A stretch of 64,000 nt of DNA from Reticulitermes speratus (GCA_021186555.1 JAJKFL010000004.1:21356406-21420405), one strand, 5' to 3'. Positions 11,651-23,821 are shown, numbered from the stretch's first letter. Notes: generated by a model from the letters alone, not told the origin. Numbers and translations are program-made.

Positions 11651-13210
11651 CCACATGATCAAAATTTATATCTTCATCGCCGTGGAAGCAAGAAATCTAA
11701 ACATGAATATTCATTTTTAAAGCCGTTCGCAAGTGTTGATAATTTACCTGGAATTAAAAAAGAATTCAAAATAAAATGCTTCACATAAAAGCATACACAA
11801 GTTCTTCTACGTCAAATGTGGAGGCAACATATACAGCCGAAATGCAGGAACCTACCTACCAACTACACGCATCACACATCAGGAGACACTGATCTTCACA
11901 GTACTAACACGTTTGCATCCACAAGTCTATCGAATGATAAGTTCTCGGTCAAGCTTCAGGTTGCTGTTAGATCAGAACAATGACATACTTCTGCCTGCAC
12001 CAAACTAATATAATATTCATCCTCATCCCTTCCTTCACTGACACATATTTTAATGAAGTTTGTTGACACGGTGTCGCAAATTAGCATGTATGAAGGTTAG
12101 GACTAATGGACTGCAGTGACCCAGTGAGGCCAGGCAGTCACTCAATCATACAGTTAGGCCAATAATTTCATTACCTCACGATGACGAAACTCGTAATTCG
12201 TTCCATAGAATTCTGATGATGATATGTAACACGCTAAATCGCTTAATTTATGGTATTTGTCCGCAGACCCATGTTAGGATAGGTACAATTGAAGTGACCA
12301 CGGTTGCCTAGACGTTCAAAATAGTTTTACATAGCTGGGCCAACTGAATAGCTTTATTTGAGCCTCACGACAGGAACTGATGCTGCCCGCGACAAGCAGT
12401 GTTACGTTTTGTTTTCATTTTGAATACAGAACGATGGCCGAACAGCACAAAGTAAATTACTCTGAGTATTATTTCGTAATGACATTCGGGATACGGCAAG
12501 TCGGAATCCAGGCTGTGGTACTGTAATACTTCCAAAAAAATGCAGGGAAACTTTCCCATAACCTTTAAATTAATCACTCACCAGTCATGCTACCATTCAT
12601 CGTTATGCAGATCGGGATATCGACAGCGTCACAGAATAAATAATAAATAAAATCACGCAAAACTAATTAGCTGATTTGATACGCTAGAAATATTCACTAG
12701 CAGCACACTGGTGACAAAACCCTTCCTCTACAGCTCTATTTGAGAGTCATAAGAACAGGCCAACAGAACATTACAGACTTTCTTTTTGATAATACAGTTA
12801 TCTGCGAGCGAAGCAACACTTACTGCTACTTGCCAACCATTATGGATCCTGTTCCTCTGTCCCTTTCTCCTTCTGAATTATTTACGAGGAAATCCGCCGA
12901 GCCGGGCCAGGCTGAGCCGGTTTCACGGAACAGGTATTGATTCTAGCAGACTCTGCAAATGACTGGTGAGCATCTAGACATCATGATGGAAGCAAAACGT
13001 TGAAGCACGAGGTAGAATACAACGGAAACTAAAAGGCATAATATATTTCCACCTTCAATAATGCATCACCCTAGGAGTACCCAAACTTACATTTTACTTT
13101 CGTTTCGTTTCACTTGCGACAAAATGATATTTTATTTAAAAAACAAATTCTTTCTAAGAGACTGCATAAATAATTGACCAAGCGAGAAATGCAATCACTG
13201 TTCTCAAACA
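11650..13210. other. no recognisable feature
   Basis: Ordinary AT-rich sequence. Short open frames show no family motifs. No SINE heads or long inverted repeats were seen. Confidence 0.45.
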
Positions 13211-13214
13211 CTAA

Positions 13215-13690
13215 CTAACTAACCAAATAACTCAATGGAGCACAGTCCTTCTTGAGAAGCTAACAAGTCCTTAGCTAGTCAAGACATTCCCTGCATTTTA
13301 TGGAACCCGAAGGTTCATTACCGAATTCACAAGAGCCCACCACCTGTCCCTATCCTAAGCCATATCAAACCAGTCCATGCCCCCCATCACACTTCTTGAA
13401 GATCCATTTTAATATTATCCTCCCATCTACGCCTAGGTCTTCCAAGTGGTCTCCTTCCCTCGGGTCTGCCCACCAAAATCCTGTACGCAACTCTCTCCTC
13501 CCCCATACGTGCTACATGCCCCGCCCACCTCATTATTCTTGATTTGATCACCCGAATAATATTTGGTGATGAGTACAGATCATTAAGTTCCTCGTTATGT
13601 AGTCTTCTCCACTCCCCTATTTCCTCGTCCCTCTTAGGCCCAAATATCCTCCTCGTTCTCAAGCACTATCAGGTCAAAACAAGTCGATCT
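13215..13690 (-). pseudogene. RTE-like LINE 3' end (F52C9.6-type)
   Basis: Minus-strand 5'-truncated LINE copy. An uninterrupted frame at 13,387-13,662 encodes the region downstream of the reverse transcriptase of insect RTE-like/F52C9.6-type elements: '[10 protein letters not shown]' at residue 4, '[12 protein letters not shown]', then '[18 protein letters not shown]' and '[15 protein letters not shown]' at the end. The catalytic domain and endonuclease are absent. The 3' untranslated end matches the copies at 16.7 and 49.7 kb ('GCTTCTCAAGAAGG', 'CATTGAGTTATTTGG' region) and finishes in short TTAG-like units near 13,212, typical of RTE tails. This is one of the better preserved copies in the window. 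The RTE clade assignment is from memory of this protein block and is tentative. Confidence 0.8.
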
Positions 13691-14406
13691 AACACATTAG
13701 TACATATATTTAACCTAAGCCCTTTACAGGCTTCATTAACCCACATAATTGTATCACGCATTCAGTGCTTTCTCTTGTATAAAAATATGTCTCATAATGC
13801 AATATAAAAATACAATGCCGTCGAGAGTTCAATCATATTTATCATTTTCAGAATGTTTAAAACGTTTCGTCAGCTTATTTAACAGTTTTTAACCTACAGT
13901 TCGAAATATTCTGCCTATATGGAAGTGAGTGAAGAACAGAGAGACAAGACAGCTCAGTGTTCTTTATTCTGTCATCAGTTCAGAGAAATACTGAACACAA
14001 TTACGTAAGGGACATGGGGATATTTATATAAGAGAGGATGTTGTGTATACAGACCGACAGAAAGTTAGGAAATTTACATGAAAGCTAATAAGGCAGGAAG
14101 ATTCCAACAAGACTTCGCATTGTGCAGCAATGCTCCCGTAAAACTAGCACAAATTGGACAACTGAATTTCGAATCGGAGTAGTGGCGTAGGAGTCACATA
14201 GCAACAACGACTCTGCCTTTTGAAGATGGCATTACGAGAGAATTTACATACAAATTAGAAAATCTTTCGATCATTTGATACGACATTTTGTGAATGTTGC
14301 ATTTATTGTCTGCGCTTTACACAATTATGGAAAAGGTGAAGTGAAATGCCTAAACGTCACAACCTATTAAAGAACAATGTTATTGGTAGTGTAGCAAGTC
14401 TAAGCT

Positions 14407-14680
14407 AGGCCGTGCCATGGCTCAGGTGGTTAGTCGCCGGCCTCTCATGGCGGAGGCCCGGGTTCGTCAGTCCATGTGGAATTTGTGGTGGACAAAGTGG
14501 CACTGGGACAGGTTTTTCCCCCGAGAACTTCAGTTTTCCCCTGTCAATTTCATTCCACCGGTGCTCCATTACAAGAAAAAACGAGAAAAAACTATCAACT
14601 TCATCACAGGGTTGCACAATAAGCCTCAAGGCTGCAGAGCGCCTGTAGCATCTGCTGCGGGGCCCTTCACCAAAAACAAT
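14407..14680 (+). repeat. SINE-A, full length, with 9-bp TSD
   Basis: A 274-bp SINE with duplications GTCTAAGCT at 14,398-14,406 and 14,681-14,689. The head 'AGGCCGTGCCATGGCTCAGG' carries an A-box-like 'TGGCTCAGGTGGTTAGTCG', and 'CCCGGGTTCG' marks the B box. The body includes 'GGTGGACAAAGTGGCACTGG', 'CCTGTCAATTTCATTCCACC' and 'TTCATCACAGGGTTGCAC'. It ends 'GCTGCGGGGCCCTTCACC' plus an A-rich tail. This copy is the best full-length reference for the family here. Confidence 0.92.
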
Positions 14681-15374
14681 GTCTAAGCTTAATTTTACAA
14701 TGATTTAGCGGAACGAGACATTCAATTTATCGTACAAATGGCAGGCCCCTGTGGTACCAGGACAGATAGCTTCAAATGATGGTACAGTAAATGCAAAAGG
14801 TCGCGAGCCATTCTGCCACGAAATATGACACGCATGTCCAGAAACACAAAATAGATGTTGCATGACAGAAAAGCGTCTACTTTAGTATTTTACAAATAGT
14901 AAGATTACGTGTTACTGAATATGAGGGTGTATAAGCATATAGGACAAGCTGCCTGATGAGAACACTCGTGTTTCATTGTTTTACACACAATAACGTGTGT
15001 TCCGGTGTGCGGTCTATCAACACAGCTGCCAGTGAATATAAGGATAAATTAATTTTATATATTTGAAGTTTATGTACTATTGGTGCAGCCCATTTTCAAG
15101 CCACACTACACGTCAAATTATCGTGTCTTTCTGGTGTAGGATCAGAAGAATCGGGAAGATAACTGCGTCCTCACAACTTGTGCTACGCCACTATATATGA
15201 TATGACCACATCTTAAAACTTCGCAGTTGTCTCTGAAACATTAATGTAATTGTAGCGAAATATCTCTAAATAATAAGCAAATGTCCTACAAACAACATTT
15301 GCAAAGTCGATGTAACTTAAGGCGTCAGAGCATACAGAAGGTTCGAATCGCTGTTTAAGCTATTATGGACCAAA

Positions 15375-15590
15375 ATAACATTTAACTGCACTTAAAGATT
15401 CAGTTCGTACGGAGTAGTCTCGGTTACAAAAATCAACCAGTTAATACTGTACAGAGAAACAATCCCTATGTATTTTGAGACTCGTGAAGTCACAGAAATA
15501 CACCCTATGAGTAGAAGGTAGAATTTCTTTAAAATGTTAAAACTCCTTTGTATAAAGTTATCACTGGGCTTTAATGTTGATCGAAAATAA
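15375..15590 (+). repeat. repeat F (TTAA-type MITE), diverged copy
   Basis: Contains 'AAAGATTCAGTTCGTACGGA', 'AATCAACCAGTTAATACTGT', 'CACCCTATGAGTAGAAGG' and 'TTTAAAATGTTAAA'. These are in the same order as the copies at 29.7, 43.1, 47.8 and 49.1 kb. See the 29,650-29,888 copy for the termini. Confidence 0.5.
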
Positions 15591-16734
15591 AGTCCCACGA
15601 ATGCAGGAAATTACAGAATATTGTACATCTGTCGGACTATTCTGTATACATGTGTACAAGTATATGTATTATGTATATGAAAAGTAATTGGTCAAGGACT
15701 AGGGTACAACATAATCAAAGGACGGTTTGTATAGAATTTTTGAATAAGGGCAAACTGATTCAGCAATTCAGGCATGTCGGGTAAGTAAATTAAATTCCTC
15801 TCCAGGCCATCTAATCATTGTTGTCTGTGTAAAAGTCTATACCGGAGTTTCCCAACCATTCTTCCCTAAATAAACCCCCTAAACTAATTTTTCATGACCC
15901 GAGGAACCCCTACCGATGAAAACGTTTACAGGCCGTAAACAATTCACAAAAGGGAAAGCAATTAAGTCACTGCTAAAGAAATGTCAAAGTTATTTGTAAA
16001 ACGCTATTATATATGTACTCATATATATACATATTTATTTATCCTGTCTTTAAAGGGATAATTGGAATTTTTCGCGGTATTTAAAAATTTCATAATGTTT
16101 ATGTAGTTATACCACGATTTCTAGTGGTACCGCTAAGGATGTACTGTGAAACACTATGGTCCCGCAAAATTCTGGTTGAAAAACACTGGTCTATACACCT
16201 GTCTATGAACAACGGTCCGTAAATTACGAGTTACACTTCGATGTATTGATTCGAAGTGGCATGCCAGACCAGAGTGCATGACAGTCTTATCTCCCATATA
16301 TGCGAACACATACCGGTAAGTCGTGTTATGTTGCAAGAGGGCTAATATCTTGTTATCTCATCATTTGGATTTGCTGGAAGGGTACTTTTTTATATAGACC
16401 CATATATGGAAACATTCTCTGCAGAAGTTGGCTAATGGAACTTTGTAATGTAGTTTTAATGCCATTTTGTACCGTGTTTTAAATGTCCCTTAATACACAC
16501 TGGAATCATAAACGCCTTCGCAAAGGAACGAACACGGCCCGCAATACATGCGCATTACATAATTCGAGCTAAGCATTAAAATCATGCACATTAATTTCAG
16601 AACAAAGTAGACTGTAGACACTCTTCTTACAGAAACATATGCTACATAAAGATTCATCACCAATAAATAAAGTAAACCGATTCTACCATGCCTGTTTCTT
16701 AAGACAGAGGTGTACTAATTGAGAACCATTAACT

Positions 16735-17150
16735 AACTCCATGGAGCAGAGCCCTTCTTGAGAAGCTAACAGGTCCTCAGCTAGTCAAGAAATTCCCCGC
16801 ATTTTCTGGAACCCGAAGGTTCATTACAAAATTCAAAAGAGCCCGCCACCTGTCCCTATCCTAAGCCATATCAATCCAGTCCATGCCCTTCAATCCCAAT
16901 CCTTGAAGATCCATTTTAATATTATCCTCCCATCTACGCCTGGGTCTTTCAAGTGGTCACCTTCCCTCAGGTCTCCCCACCAAAATCCTGCATGCACCTC
17001 TCCCCTCCCCCATACGTGCTATATGCCGCGCCCACCTCATTCTTCTTGATTTGATCACCCGAATATTATTTGGTGATCATTAAGTTCCTCGTTATGTAGT
17101 CTTCTCCACTCCCCTGTTACCTACTCCCTCTTAGACCCAAATATACAATT
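16735..17150 (-). pseudogene. RTE-like LINE 3' end, second copy
   Basis: Nearly collinear with the 13.2 kb copy: 'CCATGGAGCAGAGCCCTTC', 'TTCTGGAACCCGAAGGTTC', 'GCCATATCAATCCAGTCCA' and 'CCCTCTTAGACCCAAATAT' all recur. The reading frame is interrupted relative to that copy (for example the GGTGATGAGTACAG block is shortened to GGTGATCAT), so no long frame survives. Same orientation and same 3' end as the 13.2 kb copy, about 3.5 kb away. Divergence between the two suggests independent insertions rather than a local duplication. Confidence 0.75.
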
Positions 17151-17376
17151 GAGGACCATTAAGAAAATTAACTTTTTTCGGAGTATACGGAAACGGTAAA
17201 AGACACAATACTAAACAAACCAAAATACAAAATAGAAACTTGTAAACAACATAATTTAACACCCACAATCTCCCAGACTTGCACACTTCTTTGTAAATCT
17301 CAGCAGTTAGGGAGAGAATTGATTGCAGTGAATTTATATGCCGGGGTTCAGCAACAGCTGTGTTCTCGATTTATTC

Positions 17377-17935
17377 TTTTTTTTAAATTAAAGCTTTATT
17401 TCTATTGACAGTATACATAAATCAGCCATACAGATTGCAAGTTGTACCAATATTTACCAACTTCTGTGAGAATAAAAGAAACGAGTCACCCGCACCTTCC
17501 GCTACGTGAGGAATCAAAGAAGAAGCATCAGTAACTGTAGTGAAAAATTATTAAAAAAAAAACACTACCTCCTTTCTTGCTCTAGCTAGAGCAAGATATG
17601 TTTTGGCCGCTTGTGTTTGTAACGTCTATACATGGTATTTAACTCAGTAAGGGTGTATTGTCCTATGTTTCCTATTAGTGGATTGGGATGGAACTGGCGC
17701 GTGGTATAAAACCTGGTGGCGAGCTGGCGGACGTAAGTATGGATGTAGTCGACACCTAGGGAGGTGTGGAGACGGAGGATGGGCGTGTTACGAGGTGCGT
17801 TAGCGATAACACGTAAACACTTGTTCTGCACTACTTGGAGAAGTTGATAGTTCGAGTTGCTGACGGAGCACCATACTGGGGCAGCGTATGTTAATTCTTC
17901 GAAGAGCAGCGGTTGGAGCGTTAGATCACTTGTTC
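17377..17935 (-). pseudogene. Jockey-like LINE 3' end with poly(A)
   Basis: Minus strand, 5' truncated. An open frame runs from about 17,935 down to the stop near 17,586 and reads like the C-terminal end of a Jockey-clade reverse transcriptase protein: 'EELTYAAPVW', then 'YQLLQVVQNKCLRVIANAPR', 'LGVDYIHTYVRQLATRFY' and a 'KRPKHILL' end. A 3' UTR follows, with AATAAA (complement of 17,395-17,400) about 10 bases before the terminal A-run (T-run 17,377-17,384), so the 3' end is intact. The truncated 5' side directly abuts the foldback element at 17,936. The catalytic palm is not present in the window. Confidence 0.8.
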
Positions 17936-18285
17936 ATTATAAAGGATTAAATACCGTCAACAAAACTAGTACGTATTATTATTAATTTATTTAAAGCAAC
18001 ATGTTTTGACCAGTGTTGGACATCTTCAGGCCACCAAAATAATAAAAGGTACAGTACACAACTGCATTACTTAGCGTTAATAAATGAGATCTCAATTTGT
18101 TCTAAAATTTTTCCGAAATGTAAAATCGAGATCTCAATTATTAAAACTAAATAATGAAACTGTATATTATACCTTTTATTATCTTGGTGGCCTGAAGATG
18201 ATAAACGCTAGTCGAAACATGTTGCCTGAAATAAATTAATACTAACACAAATTACTTGTGTTGACGGTATTTAATCCCTTATAAT
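17936..18285. repeat. 350-bp foldback element with paired hammerhead-like cores
   Basis: The two ends are inverted copies: 'ATTATAAAGGATTAAATACC' at 17,936 and 'GGTATTTAATCCCTTATAAT' ending 18,285. Similarity continues inward as arms of roughly 120 bp. Each arm carries a hammerhead-like core: right arm CUGAAGA 18,192-18,198 and GAAAC 18,214-18,218; left arm (minus) CUGAAGA from 18,023-18,029 and AAAAC from 18,003-18,007. A 'GAGATCTCAATT' pair (about 18,087 and 18,137) lies in the centre. No coding capacity. It could be a foldback DNA element or an inverted dimer of a Penelope-like or ribozyme-bearing retroelement end. Confidence 0.75.
18189..18226 (+). ncRNA. hammerhead-like motif, right arm
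   Basis: GGC - CUGAAGA - U - GAUAAACGCUAGUC - GAAAC - AU - GUU - GCC. Stem I is a perfect 3 bp (GGC/GCC). Stem II in this arm has decayed to about 2-3 bp. The left arm has GUCC/GGUC around AACACU, suggesting an ancestral 4-bp GACC/GGUC stem. The core bases are intact here, with one extra U after the CUGANGA box, as in the other copies. Confidence 0.45.
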
Positions 18286-18289
18286 CCTA

Positions 18290-20740
18290 TATAACACAAC
18301 GAGATGTTTAACACAGAATTTAGTTTCTGTTTCTGGTGAGAATGAAAGATGTTGACAGCAAACAAAGCGACTTCCGAACCGGAAGGTCTTAAAAGAAATA
18401 TCTGACATGCAGTGAACAAATTAAAGACGCTTGAGTCATTACCACTGGCAGCAATTTCAAACGAAAATTAAACGTCTTTACTTAGCGTACGACACTTCAA
18501 AACCACATATAGGATTACTGTAATTCCATTAAACCGATCCTTACAGACTACTTTGTCTTACCGCAACGCTTTCTATACGGAGCATTTTGGTGGCGCGAAA
18601 CTAATTCAAACATCTACGCTGTAGGATTTCTCTCAATGAGTGCTCCCAAGCTTACTGCAAGTTCTGTAGTTGGTTTTGAAGTGTGAATCATTTTTTTTGT
18701 ACATCCACCGAACAAGTAATTTCAAGTGTGGCGGAAATTTTGTGCTGCAATTACAACACCAATATTTTCGGCAGTAACAGTTGCAAACGACAACTACTAT
18801 AATTTGTCAGCATATGTCAAGACTAGTGTTCAACATCAGAGTTCCATCCAGCTCAGATCGTCACAACCCATCCCAATGTTATTCGCCCAAACCCCGACTT
18901 GATCTTGCAATTGGATGTTTTCCAGGAGTTTCTCCAACCAAAAATCTATATAAATCGAGCCAGAGACTTATTTGGAATGGAGATGACGCCAATTTGATAT
19001 ATTTGTCACATAAATTCACACGTTTATATAATAAATTTCGTCACTAGAACTGTAACAAGTTATATAGACTATTGTGATGTGATACTTGGTACATATGTAC
19101 GGATGTTTCAAACGAACCTGGTGCCTAGATCATTGAGGGACGCTGATGTTTCCTGTGTATCATCACTATATATCTACCACACTACGTGACGTCACATCAC
19201 AGAATACAGCTACCTTCACAGTCACCAACATGAGAACCTCAAGTCCCATGAGTGTACATTCAGTACATTACGGTCTTCGGAAGTACAGTATTACATACCC
19301 TGGAATTTTTATTACTAAAAAATTCAGGTCAGTACTTCAACTGCAACAGCATCTGTACCAGCAAGGTAGAACAGCCATGAGTCCCTCCAAGTCCCACTTG
19401 ACGGGTCATATAGAGTGATCCGGAAATTAACACTCCTTCTGGCTATTTTAATGAAAATTTACAAAGCAAGCTCGACTTCTCTCAGAATAACACACTTGAC
19501 GAAGACAAGTTTCCGGGCGCAGAAGAGAGGCAAAATTTCACTCAGAAGTGATGGGCATCCCCATTCGAGCAAACATGATTATTCACTGCACAAGGAGGCT
19601 ATGTCAGCCAGATCAAAGGGATTTAAAATGAATTTTGAGCTGCAGAATAGTGATGGAAGATTGCCTGACGTTGGGCAGGAATAAATTTTACGGTGGTTAA
19701 AGCTGCAAGGGAGAGATGAAGGGGCGAGATTGTGCACTTTAAATATTAGGCGTCATTTGTCTTGACTGCAATAAGGGAAGCTACTCGACGCATTCAAACC
19801 GGGTCTCGTTACATTTCTCACGGGATCTAATTGGATTCATTTTACAGTCATAAAGAAATATAATCATGATCTTTCTTCTATCGACGTAGGTATTTATTGG
19901 AACTTATTAGTTTTAAATCTACCTTTTTCGTAGACAGGTAAGAGGAAATATTTTCAACAGAATTCGGTTATATTAGCAAAATTAACAAATGGACCGGTTG
20001 TGTGTCGAAGTTTCTCCTTAGTATTTGAATAACAACATGGAAATAAGAGACGGAACAACTGAATATAAAACTTCCAAGACAAGGTTCATGGTGTAATAAA
20101 TTTTAAATTTATTAACTTTCTGTTTATGCTTTATTGACTACTTTTTCGGTTATTTAAGAAAGACTTTCAACTGCACAGGTTTCTACCTTCGAATGATCAG
20201 ATGACTGTTTGGATAATAATTTACACACGGTGTGGAGGAAAATATCGCGACCAGTTTTTTGAGTTACTATTTCAGCAGCTACAAAAATACACATTCTAAA
20301 TCGAAAATTACGTGCAGTTTGTGTGCACACTTTCACTAGATTATAATACTCTGCTGCCGCTAGTTTATATTAGCCCTGTAGGTAATTATTATTATTTGCT
20401 CAAAATATCAGAGCATGAGATATGTCCATAGTTTGTATATTCTTTAAGTACCGTACGTTAGCAGCAGGAGTAATGTAGGTTAGAATGAAACATGAACTTT
20501 ACCTCAGAATAAAACAGAAAATTTCGAAGTCAAAGGTAGTGTCAACAGAAAAGTAGTTGTTGTTCATGAAGCGATTAAGGTGAACATGGAACTTTCAACA
20601 AGCAAACTGTAGAATTATTCAGGACATACTAGTAGTAATACTGTGTGAAATAAGTTTTCACGACTGAGATAAACTCTTGCCATATGCCAGGGCTGAGATA
20701 TCTGCAATTGTGTTTCAGATGTTAGCTAAAGATAGGAAAA
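18290..20740. other. no recognisable feature
   Basis: Several open frames of 80-90 codons lie here (18,781-19,047, 19,146-19,418, 19,415-19,684). None has a motif or composition I can link to a family, and no splice-flanked exon is convincing. Confidence 0.4.
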
Positions 20741-20744
20741 GCGT

Positions 20745-20850
20745 AAAAGTTTGAACGCCGCAATGAATCTAGGGGTTCCCTAAAATGCGGGGAATTACTC
20801 GACTGTTTGAAAAACTATTGGTTTATCAAGAAAGACCCTGCTTCGTGTAA
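20745..20850 (+). pseudogene. RTE-like LINE 3' end, short fragment
   Basis: Translates across the usual terminal block as 'LNAAMNLGVP' then a stop, followed by 'ATGCGGGGAATTACTCGAC' and 'TATCAAGAAAGACCCTGC'. This matches the 'GCGGGGAATTTCTTGAC...CTCAAGAAGG' 3' end of the other copies. Strongly diverged and short. Confidence 0.5.
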
Positions 20851-21883
20851 TTAGTCTGTTAGCTCAGGATAGGACTAGTAGTAGGTTCCTATGAAAATGG
20901 GGATTCCTTGCGTCCATAGAAGAAGGGGAATTTCATACTTTCTACGCGACTAGCTTATCAAAAAGAAATATGATCCATACAGACACTTGGTTGGTTAGTT
21001 TCGGTACAAAATAAGGATAAAGCTCGGAAATTTTGGTGTAGCAAGCTGGCGATCAGCTAAATGCTGTGCACAAAAACGCCACGTCATGCTCAAACCAATC
21101 GAAGCAAAACGCAAAAACTGTCAACAACAGAATAATCAATCTCCTCCAACGCCGGTAATCTAATTTCCTCAGCGAACATAACATGTCTAATCAAATTATC
21201 ATATAAGCCATCTTAGGAATAAAACAGATCCCCTGAGAATCAATCAATGTATCATATAGTTAAAATTAAAGAAGAAGACATTCTTTTTATGTAAACAGCA
21301 GCGCTGTCAGTTTTTGTTAAGGCATCTCTGTACAATATAGTACAGGATCCCGGTCACATATTAAACTAATAATTCTTTGTGATCTAATAAGTGAATTTCT
21401 ACCTACGCTTGACAATTTTTGTTGTAGTATAATATGGCAGAACTACTGCTATAGGAATACATCACCTTTAAGAATATGACGGTCCCTGATAACAATTTCT
21501 TTTCGGATCACAGGAAAATTCAAGCATGTTGAAACTGACACCTTTCTCGCGCGGCAGAAAAGAAATGTTACATGAAAAGCGCTGATCAGCTTCGCTATGG
21601 CAGGATGCCTGCCTGTGTGTAGCAAGTCGAGAATCGCTGAAAGGATTCTCATGAAATTTTAAAATGGGGGTTATACTAACGATAGTTGAGACATTACAAT
21701 ATTGGTTAAGATCTGCCTAAAGAACAAGCCTGTAAACGTTCCTGTGCGAATATCGGTAATATAATGCTAGATATTTATCACAGTACAAAAATATTTCGAA
21801 CAAATGTGAAAATAAATATTTTACGTCGGATAAAATTCTTCCGCGAGGTTATTTTTCGAGGTAATTAAGCAAAAGTAATATTA

Positions 21884-22207
21884 TGTGGGGGCACACGGTG
21901 GGACAGTTGGTTGAGGCACTACGCTACAAGCCGGAAGGTCGCGGGTTCGATTCCCGATGGTGTCATTGGAATTTTTCATTGTCATAATCCTTAAGGTCGC
22001 ACTATGGCCCTGGGGTCGACTAAGCCTCTAACAGAAATGACTACCAGGAATATTTCCTGGGGGGGGGGGGGGGGTAAAGGCGGCCGGTGCATAGGGCTAA
22101 CAACCTTACCACATTCATGTGCCGATTGTCTGGAAATCTGGGAGCCTCAACCTCCTGGAACCCTAAGGGCCTGTCCAGGCCTGTAATGGGACTGCTTTAC
22201 CTTTTTT
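21884..22207 (+). repeat. SINE-C, full length, with 8-bp TSD
   Basis: A 324-bp SINE between TAATATTA duplications at 21,876-21,883 and 22,208-22,215. The head 'GCACACGGTGGGACAGTTGG' plus 'CGCGGGTTCGATTCCCG' give A- and B-box-like elements. The body has 'GGAATTTTTCATTGTC', 'CTGGGGTCGACTAAGCC', then a run of 16 Gs at 22,059-22,074, 'GGCGGCCGGTGC' and 'CATTCATGTGCCGATTGTC'. The end is '...CAGGCCTGTAATGGGACTG' plus a T-rich tail rather than poly(A). The short open frames here are by-products. Confidence 0.9.
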
Positions 22208-22219
22208 TAATATTAAGTG

Positions 22220-23770
22220 TCAAAACTTCAGAAACACAAGAAGCAATGGCACAGTGCAAGGGCCAGAAGTGTTACAATGTGCCATATTTCCTAAACCGCT
22301 TGCTTCACATAGCAAACATTATGGTTTTCATTACAAGGTTAATTATTTACGAACCATTTCATATTAGGAACCTGAATTAAATACATGTACCAAAAGTAAC
22401 ACACACGCCACACATTCAGAATAATGCGTATATGCAATTAAATATGCATAGGCACAGCGCACGCGCGTGTACACACAACGTATGTACCTATTGGCAAGAG
22501 ATTTCGCATATGCATAGATTTATGGATGTAAAAGTTGAAGAGGTCCTCGCGGACGACAGATGTGTTCTGGCAAACAGCCAAGAGTGGCATGTTCACAAAT
22601 GGAACGGACATCTACAGCTAAGAGGGGATTGCACGGAAGTTCTGAAGTCCTTAATGCAGCCTTATATCTGCTGAAGAATGCAATCGATATGAACAAATGT
22701 TTCTATACGAAATTTAAGAGCTTGTAACACAACTACGTGAGGTAGGCCTAGATGACATGGGAAGATGTTCACACTACAAAACGTCGCAACGTTCACATTA
22801 GCAATGTAGCGAGAATATCAACCATTTGCTTCGACTATGAAATTGGAAGGCTTTTTTGTAAGACACCTTGTTATGCAATATTTTACGATACAGGAAGTAT
22901 ATTCCTGGACCAAATTAAAGATATCTGACTTTATTGGAATGTCCAACAGTCTTTATACAACTAGTGTCACCCATTACCAGACATTCGTACTTCGACGCTC
23001 AAATCAGCAGTATACTCTGCGCCAATCTATGCTAACCTAATTTACCTTGTTTGGCAAAACGTTAACATTGTAGAAGAGTCTGATATTGAAATTAATATTT
23101 TGCCAAGCAAACGTAACTTAGTTTTGCATAGATGGGCACTGAGGAGTAAGCGAATTTAAGCGTCGAATCGCATATGTTTGGCAGTGAACAACACTGACTG
23201 TATAGATGCTATCGGACATTCCATTAAAGTTGTTTTATCACAGCCGTGCGGTATGCAAGGCACGAAACTGACATATCTGGCTCGTAAATTCTCAAGATTC
23301 ATAGTTGATGATGTGGGATTTTGTTACTGAGTAATGTTACTGTTATGATGTCATATTTTAACGAAACTGAATACTGAAGGCATTTCTTAACATGAGAGTT
23401 AAGTACACGATTAATATATTACAATAATTTAATACCACTGGCATAAAAACATTAACTCAAAATGTGTGTGTAGATTCAAATAAATATTTCATTACTTTAT
23501 TTAAGCACGACACAGTATTGTACTGTCATTAAAATTAGTATAAATGGTAACTATTAGCATTAAGAAATATAGATCACCTTTAAACAAGTTCAGAATATAT
23601 AGTGGTAATAATTTTAAATAATTTAATTATTAAAGAGGAACCACTGTGGAATATTTGAACTACATGAGCATTATACAGCCGCATCGCTGCTTGCCAATGT
23701 TATGATTCCAGTTTAATGTCAGACGTGCTGTACTTATTTCGTGCGAGAATTTTAAAACGAGATTCAAAAA
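22220..23770. other. no recognisable feature
   Basis: AT-rich sequence. Open frames at 22,432-22,674 and 22,837-23,040 show no known domain. No repeat family of the window recurs here. Confidence 0.45.
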
Positions 23771-23774
23771 GTGA

Positions 23775-23821
23775 GACTCCAAGTGCGTTCGGTGTCAGGA
23801 ACACCGAACGCACTTGGAGTC
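23775..23821. repeat. perfect 21-bp inverted repeat with 5-nt loop
   Basis: The left arm GACTCCAAGTGCGTTCGGTG(T) at 23,775-23,795 is the exact reverse complement of the right arm at 23,801-23,821. The loop is CAGGA (23,796-23,800). The bases just outside do not pair. Its GC content is well above the surroundings. No coding or SINE context. Confidence 0.95.

Noticed and set aside
14407-14480. tRNA-like A and B boxes, as at every SINE head
   Set aside because: No closed acceptor stem or plausible anticodon arm; followed by a SINE body and bounded by target duplications, so not functional tRNA genes.
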